Source: Candidatus Zipacnadia bacterium (lineage in GTDB: Bacteria; Armatimonadota; UBA5377; JALGUK01). Taken from it: 18,531 nt of DNA. The notes beneath the pieces are model-generated. The model saw only the letters and a list, made by a program, of their open reading frames with translations, made no database searches and was not told the origin of the DNA. Of this stretch, positions 14,997 to 18,531 are shown piece after piece. The position numbers and the translations under genes were made by a program. Within the stretch, counting starts at the first letter, position 1; each line of letters opens with the position of its first letter. Where the stretch lies: contig JALGUK010000025.1 of the NCBI GenBank assembly GCA_029820875.1, positions 1 to 18,531 of the forward strand. The letters are read 5' to 3'.

Positions 14997-16364
14997 TTGC
15001 AAGTGCGGGAGCAGCTCACAGCTCAACAATCCAAGAAGCGCCGTCAAGCGCGGGAAGGGCTTCTGCATACACTCGGGCACTTGCTCCTGGCTGCAGGCGC
15101 CGTAACGATGCTTATGCCCCTGCTTTGGATGCTTTCCACATCTTTGAAGGCCCCGGGTGCGGTTTTTACCTTCCCACCACAGTGGCTGCCGACCAAGCAG
15201 CTTACGGTCACGGTTGATGACCGGGAGCTGAAGGTCTTCAAAGCTGAGTATCGTGGCGAGAAGTTCGATGTCGCGCTTATTCGATATATCAAAGACGGGG
15301 CGCGTGTGAAGGTCATAGATCCGCATAGTCCCCGCCGCGGGAAAATCTTGGAGATTCCCAACCGGATTGTCACCGGCAGGGAACTGCGCGATACTCTCTC
15401 GCCCATCAGGCGGTTCGGCCTTTCGTTCTTGCCGGTGCGGGTGAAGATTGACGGGCGGCTGCTGCCGCTGTACCGGTCCATCGCGGAGGAGACGGGACGT
15501 TATGTAGCGCTTGTCGAGCGGCGAGGGGACAAGGTCGAGGTCATAGACTACAACGTCAAGAACCAAACCGCCGGTGAACGGTTGGTCATACCGGCGAAAA
15601 AGGAGATCGAGCGGTCCCGGCCAGCGCTTATACCGAAGCGGAAGCTTCACATTGTGTGGCAGAATTATCCTGATGCGTGGTCCAGGATTGAGGTGGATGT
15701 CAAGCTCTTTGGTCTGATACCCATCAAGAATGCGTTTACGATTTTCTACCTCAATTCGATTTATGTTGCAGTATTGGTCACGCTGCTTCAGGTGTTGACA
15801 AGCTCCCTTGCGGCTTACGCCTTCGCGCGTTTGCACTTTCCAGGCAGGGACACGCTCTTTTTGGGGTATCTGGCCACCATGATGATTCCCGGCGTGGTAA
15901 CGATGATTCCTGTCTTTATTCTGCTGAAGAACCTCGGGCTAATTGACACCTACACGGCGTTGATACTTCCCGCGGCGTTCAGCGCATACGGGACATTCCT
16001 TCTCCGCCAGTTCTTCCTGAGCATTCCGCCGGAGCTGGAGGACGCCGCAAGGATGGACGGATGCGGAAAGCTGGGAGTATACTGGAACGTTATCATGCCG
16101 CTGTCGAAGCCTGCGCTGGCGACGCTCACTACATTCACCTTCCTGGGCAACTGGAACAACTTCATGTGGCCCCTTATCGTGATTAACAGCATCGAGAAGA
16201 AGACGCTTCCGATCGGTCTGGAGGCGTTCAGGGGGCTGCACCAGACAGAGTGGACGCTGCTGATGGCCGCCTCGATGATTGCGATTATCCCCGTGCTGCT
16301 TGTCTTCATCTTCAACCAACGTTTCTTCATTCGGGGTATCCTGCTGGGGAGTGTGAAGGGTTAG
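14997..16364 (+). CDS. MalG-type sugar ABC permease with a duplicated extracytoplasmic domain inserted after TM1
   Basis: The 455-residue protein is about 170 residues longer than usual for MalG/UgpE permeases. TM1 (about residues 23-48) and the typical SLKAPGAVFTFPPQWLP end at about residue 65. The family then resumes at about 218 with QNYPDAW, LNSIYVAVLVTLLQVLTSSLAAYAF, the EAA loop ELEDAARMDGCGKLGVYWNVIMP, and the FNQRFFIRGILLGSVKG end. Between them lies a beta-rich domain of two similar halves (73-121 and 150-199), each with D.R.L near the start, VAL in the middle, G..V.VID, and ending in IP. By topology it is outside the membrane. The TTG start at 14997 follows AAGGGG (14981-14986) by 10 bases; GTG 15003 is an alternative. 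Confidence 0.87.
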   Translation: MQVREQLTAQQSKKRRQAREGLLHTLGHLLLAAGAVTMLMPLLWMLSTSLKAPGAVFTFPPQWLPTKQLTVTVDDRELKVFKAEYRGEKFDVALIRYIKDGARVKVIDPHSPRRGKILEIPNRIVTGRELRDTLSPIRRFGLSFLPVRVKIDGRLLPLYRSIAEETGRYVALVERRGDKVEVIDYNVKNQTAGERLVIPAKKEIERSRPALIPKRKLHIVWQNYPDAWSRIEVDVKLFGLIPIKNAFTIFYLNSIYVAVLVTLLQVLTSSLAAYAFARLHFPGRDTLFLGYLATMMIPGVVTMIPVFILLKNLGLIDTYTALILPAAFSAYGTFLLRQFFLSIPPELEDAARMDGCGKLGVYWNVIMPLSKPALATLTTFTFLGNWNNFMWPLIVINSIEKKTLPIGLEAFRGLHQTEWTLLMAASMIAIIPVLLVFIFNQRFFIRGILLGSVKG

Positions 16365-16411
16365 TCGAAGCTGTCCCGGGCCCGGACGCAGGATTTGCCG
16401 ATTTTCTACCG

Positions 16412-16421
16412 GTCGGCCGAC
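16412..16421. repeat. Palindrome GTCGGCCGAC (second copy)
   Basis: This perfect 10-bp palindrome is identical to the core of the palindrome at 8121-8134, and both copies lie between genes. It sits 20 bp upstream of the phased GGTTAC repeats. A second palindrome, CCGGGCCCGG, is at 16376-16385. Confidence 0.3.
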
Positions 16422-16431
16422 GACATGGGTC

Positions 16432-16471
16432 GGTTACAGCCGGGTTACAGAGCGTTTCCGGCTGCGGTTAC
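16432..16471 (+). promoter_or_regulatory. Phased GGTTAC direct repeats upstream of a consensus promoter
   Basis: GGTTACAG occurs at 16432-16439 and 16443-16450 (offset 11), a degenerate copy GTTTCC at 16454-16459 (offset 11), and GGTTAC at 16466-16471 (offset 12). The last ends 2 bases before the -35 hexamer. Direct repeats at one helical turn are the usual layout of OmpR/PhoB-family response-regulator sites. The identity of the regulator is unknown. Confidence 0.5.
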
Positions 16472-16473
16472 GC

Positions 16474-16501
16474 TTGACAATCCTCCTTCCTCTGGTATAA
16501 T
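16474..16501 (+). promoter_or_regulatory. Sigma70 promoter with consensus hexamers and extended -10
   Basis: TTGACA (16474-16479) and TATAAT (16496-16501) are both perfect consensus hexamers with a 16-base spacer. TGG directly before TATAAT supplies the extended -10 TGn. Transcription from about 16508 would leave a leader of about 30 nt with no obvious Shine-Dalgarno site. Confidence 0.88.
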
Positions 16502-16537
16502 GCGGCGGAAAGCCGGGGCGTTAATCTGTCACACGGA

Positions 16538-17512
16538 ATGCTACTGATGGACAGCGGCAAGACGCAATCTGACAGGGCCGTGAAACAGGAAAACGGAAGG
16601 CTTGAGATTGATCCTGTTACCAGGCGGGCTGTCGAGCGCGCAATGCTGGCCGAGGCTGTGCGGTCCGCAGTGTCCACGCGGATGGCGGTCTTCACTGCGT
16701 TCGTGTACATCTTGCTGAGGATCGCCGCTCAGTATATTCATGTGCACGATGCGGCTGTGGGCAACGCCGTTTCGATTGTTGTTTTCATGCTTCTTCAGCT
16801 TGCCCTGGTATACTATACGACTCGCATCCCCATGTCCGCCCAGGCAGAGGGGGCTGGGGCTGCGGTCGCCCTCGCTTTCTGGGTGACTTTCGCCTTCATA
16901 CTGGGTGCGGACACGAACCTCCCCAAAAGCACTGTCGCTCATCTTGATGCCGTGCGGTTTGCGGGGGCACATGCATCCATGATTGTGGCGGCGGCATTCC
17001 TGGGAATGCTCGTGTCACGAGTCATAAAGGACCGGAACATGGTTCTACCTGTGGCGATTGTCGCAGCGGTGGTTGACATTCTGACGGTGTTCCGCGGCCC
17101 GGTGGGTAAAGCGCTGCAGACTGCGCCTGCATTGGTGGCGCGAGCTGCCGTCGGCATCCCGCAAATGGGGGTTCCGATGGGGCATGGGGGCGCGTTTGTT
17201 ACGCTGATGGGACCGGGGGACTTCGTATTCCTCGGCATCTTCATGGCTTGCGTCTGGCGCTTCCGGATGAACGCCCCCACCACGTTCTGGGCCATCTATG
17301 CGTTCAGTTTGCTGGGCATGTTGGTTGTGATTACCCCATCTGTGCCCTATGTTCCGGGTTTGCCATTTATGGCGGCGGCGTTGCTGCTGGTGAACTTCCA
17401 TGAGTTCCAACTGAGCAGGTCAGAGCGCTTTGCACTACTGTATGCGGCGCTTGCGGGGCTGGGGGTGCTGGTTATCATTGCGCTCCTGGCTCACCTATAC
17501 TCGTCAATGTGA
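16538..17512 (+). CDS. Predicted GxGD intramembrane aspartyl protease (presenilin/signal peptide peptidase-like)
   Basis: The 324-residue polytopic protein has a polar N-terminus of about 45 residues and about nine hydrophobic segments. Three features match the A22 protease family: D180 in VVDILTVF (compare YDIFWVF of signal peptide peptidase), GPGDFVFLGIFMACVWRF with D228 (compare GLGDIVIPGIFIALLLRF), and PGLPF (273-277) in place of the PAL motif. The order and spacing agree with the family. Differences are V179 for the usual Tyr, Gly for the Ala of PAL, and an extra hydrophobic segment after it. Such enzymes cut membrane-spanning peptides. The function here is predicted, not known. ATG 16538 (or 16547) lacks a clear ribosome binding site; the promoter at 16474-16501 serves it. 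Confidence 0.65.
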   Translation: MLLMDSGKTQSDRAVKQENGRLEIDPVTRRAVERAMLAEAVRSAVSTRMAVFTAFVYILLRIAAQYIHVHDAAVGNAVSIVVFMLLQLALVYYTTRIPMSAQAEGAGAAVALAFWVTFAFILGADTNLPKSTVAHLDAVRFAGAHASMIVAAAFLGMLVSRVIKDRNMVLPVAIVAAVVDILTVFRGPVGKALQTAPALVARAAVGIPQMGVPMGHGGAFVTLMGPGDFVFLGIFMACVWRFRMNAPTTFWAIYAFSLLGMLVVITPSVPYVPGLPFMAAALLLVNFHEFQLSRSERFALLYAALAGLGVLVIIALLAHLYSSM

Positions 17513-17617
17513 GTGCTCGTTCCACTTGCAGGCCTCTCCCCATCGAAGCCGCGGCCCGACTATCCAACAGGATGCGCGTGCTAACGGCCTGCTGAAAAGA
17601 TCAGGAGGCATGAATAA

Positions 17618-18289
17618 GTGGCTGACAAGTACGACTTCCTCACTATAGAGCCAAAATGGCAGGCGCGATGGCATGAGGAAGGACTATTCGCCACGCGCAT
17701 GGACGCCAAGCGGCCTAAATTCTACTACCTGGACATGTTCCCCTACCCTTCGGGTGACCTGCACATGGGGCATGTTCGGAATTATATCATCGGCGATACG
17801 GTCGCACGCTTCATGCGTATGCGCGGGTACAACGTGTTGCACCCCATGGGCTGGGACGCCTTCGGGCTGCCCGCCGAGAACGCCGCCATCCAGCGGGGAA
17901 TCCATCCGAAGGGTTGGACCGAGCATTGTATCACCGAGATGAAGAAGCAGTTTGACCGGTTGGGAATCAGCTATGACTGGAGCCGGGAAATCTCCACGTG
18001 CGAGCCTGAGTACTATCGTTGGAGTCAGTGGCTTTTCCTCAAGCTCTTTGAGGCGGGGCTTGCCTACAAAAAGCTGGCGCCGGTGAACTGGTGTCCGACC
18101 TGTGCTACTGTACTGGCCAACGAGCAGGTTGTCGGGGGGCGTTGCGAGCGCTGCGACACGGTCGTTGAGTTGCGTGAACTGGAGCAATGGTTTTTTGCCA
18201 CGACCAAGTATGCCGACCGGCTGCTGGATGACCTGGACTGCTGGATGACCTGGAACTCCTGGACGAGTGGCCCGAACGCGTGCGGGTGA
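17618..18289 (+). CDS. leuS: Leucyl-tRNA synthetase, 5' part up to a frameshift
   Basis: The protein begins [18 protein letters not shown] (read with Met) and has the class I HIGH motif as HMGH within [15 protein letters not shown]. It also has [16 protein letters not shown] and the zinc-binding CPTC...CERC (about residues 166-188), all diagnostic of LeuRS, which charges tRNA-Leu. After [10 protein letters not shown] the frame reads nonsense and stops at 18289, because CTGCTGGATGACCTGGA is present twice in tandem (18221-18254). The true frame resumes at 18238-18255. GTG 17618 follows AGGAGG (17603-17608) by 9 bases; an ATG at 17610 is too close to it and gives only a short peptide. The 105-base gap upstream shows no clear promoter or T-box. 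Confidence 0.93.
   Translation: MADKYDFLTIEPKWQARWHEEGLFATRMDAKRPKFYYLDMFPYPSGDLHMGHVRNYIIGDTVARFMRMRGYNVLHPMGWDAFGLPAENAAIQRGIHPKGWTEHCITEMKKQFDRLGISYDWSREISTCEPEYYRWSQWLFLKLFEAGLAYKKLAPVNWCPTCATVLANEQVVGGRCERCDTVVELRELEQWFFATTKYADRLLDDLDCWMTWNSWTSGPNACG
18221..18254 (+). repeat. 17-bp perfect tandem duplication inside leuS
   Basis: CTGCTGGATGACCTGGA occurs at 18221-18237 and again at 18238-18254 with no spacer. Because 17 is not a multiple of 3, it shifts the leuS frame; deleting either copy restores an intact LeuRS reading. Confidence 0.97.
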
Positions 18290-18531
18290 TGCAGCGCAAC
18301 TGGATTGGGCGCAGCGAAGGCGTGGAGTTCGACCTTCAGGTGGAGGGTCTGGATGAGAGGCTAAGCGTCTTCACCACCCGCATTGACACAGTTTTCGGCA
18401 TCACGTATATGGTGCTCGCGCCCGAGCACCCGCTGATTCCGAAGCTTGTAGCCGGCAAGCAAGAACAAGCGCAGGTGCTCGCCTTCTGCGAGCAGGTGAT
18501 GCGGGAGAGAGCCGGCGCGCACGCCGAGCCT
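18238..18531 (+). CDS. leuS: Leucyl-tRNA synthetase, continuation after the frameshift (3' end outside window)
   Basis: From the second repeat copy this frame reads [15 protein letters not shown], then [18 protein letters not shown] and [21 protein letters not shown], which is standard LeuRS sequence leading into the CP1 editing domain (TRIDT is part of its threonine-rich editing pocket region). The frame stays open to the last base of the window. It has no start codon or ribosome binding site of its own and is the direct continuation of the 5' part once one 17-bp copy is removed. Confidence 0.92.
   Translation, partial: MLDDLELLDEWPERVRVMQRNWIGRSEGVEFDLQVEGLDERLSVFTTRIDTVFGITYMVLAPEHPLIPKLVAGKQEQAQVLAFCEQVMRERAGAHAEP

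Noticed and set aside
14796..15836. 346-codon open frame on the minus strand
   Set aside because: It is antisense to both ABC permease genes, which have EAA motifs and correct starts; the translation is not protein-like.
17513..17617. T-box or promoter in the leuS leader
   Set aside because: The gap is only 105 bases, with no T-box core, no specifier-type stem that I can see and no convincing promoter hexamers.

Overview
This is a high-GC bacterial chromosome segment, almost entirely protein-coding, with 16 complete or near-complete genes, two genes cut by the window edges and one gene remnant. Frequent GTG and TTG starts, Shine-Dalgarno sites and sigma70-type promoters (three TTGACa-like/TATaaT-like pairs) mark it as bacterial. 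The gene order rpsU-yqeY-phoH-pgpH-ybeY-dgkA is the Gram-positive/Terrabacteria arrangement. The first gene is of a type common in Planctomycetes and Armatimonadota, and UPF0182 and MalFG-type sugar permeases also occur. Together these suggest an Armatimonadota-like lineage. That placement is an inference from gene content, not a measured one.

Layout: (1) 1-770 is the tail of a glycosidase-like protein followed by a truncated uroporphyrinogen-decarboxylase-family remnant. (2) 786-6786 is a housekeeping cluster read rightwards from a strong promoter: rpsU (58 aa), a string of inverted repeats, yqeY, phoH, a c-di-AMP phosphodiesterase of the PgpH type, ybeY, a DgkA-PAP2 fusion and a metallophosphoesterase. 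Its themes are ribosome/rRNA maturation, c-di-AMP turnover and undecaprenyl-lipid recycling. (3) 6796-7209, on the minus strand, is a small tyrosine-rich secreted protein. (4) 7345-8119 is a promoter and a protein of three HNH-associated repeats. (5) 8210-11607 holds a bifunctional-nuclease-family protein translationally coupled to a large UPF0182 membrane protein. (6) 11666-13377 holds a HAD phosphatase and a PurM/HypE-like AIR-synthase-related enzyme. (7) 13563-16364 holds a small acidic protein and a MalF/MalG-type permease pair, both with unusual extra domains. (8) 16432-17512 is a promoter with consensus hexamers, preceded by 11-bp-phased direct repeats, driving a polytopic protein that carries GxGD-protease (presenilin/signal peptide peptidase) signatures. 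(9) 17618-18531 is the start of leuS, broken by an exact 17-bp tandem duplication.

The most interesting points are the presenilin-like protein with its phased-repeat promoter, the sugar permease pair with an added zinc ribbon and a duplicated extracytoplasmic domain, the leuS duplication, and the dense inverted-repeat array between rpsU and yqeY. No rRNA, tRNA, CRISPR array, insertion sequence or phage gene was seen.
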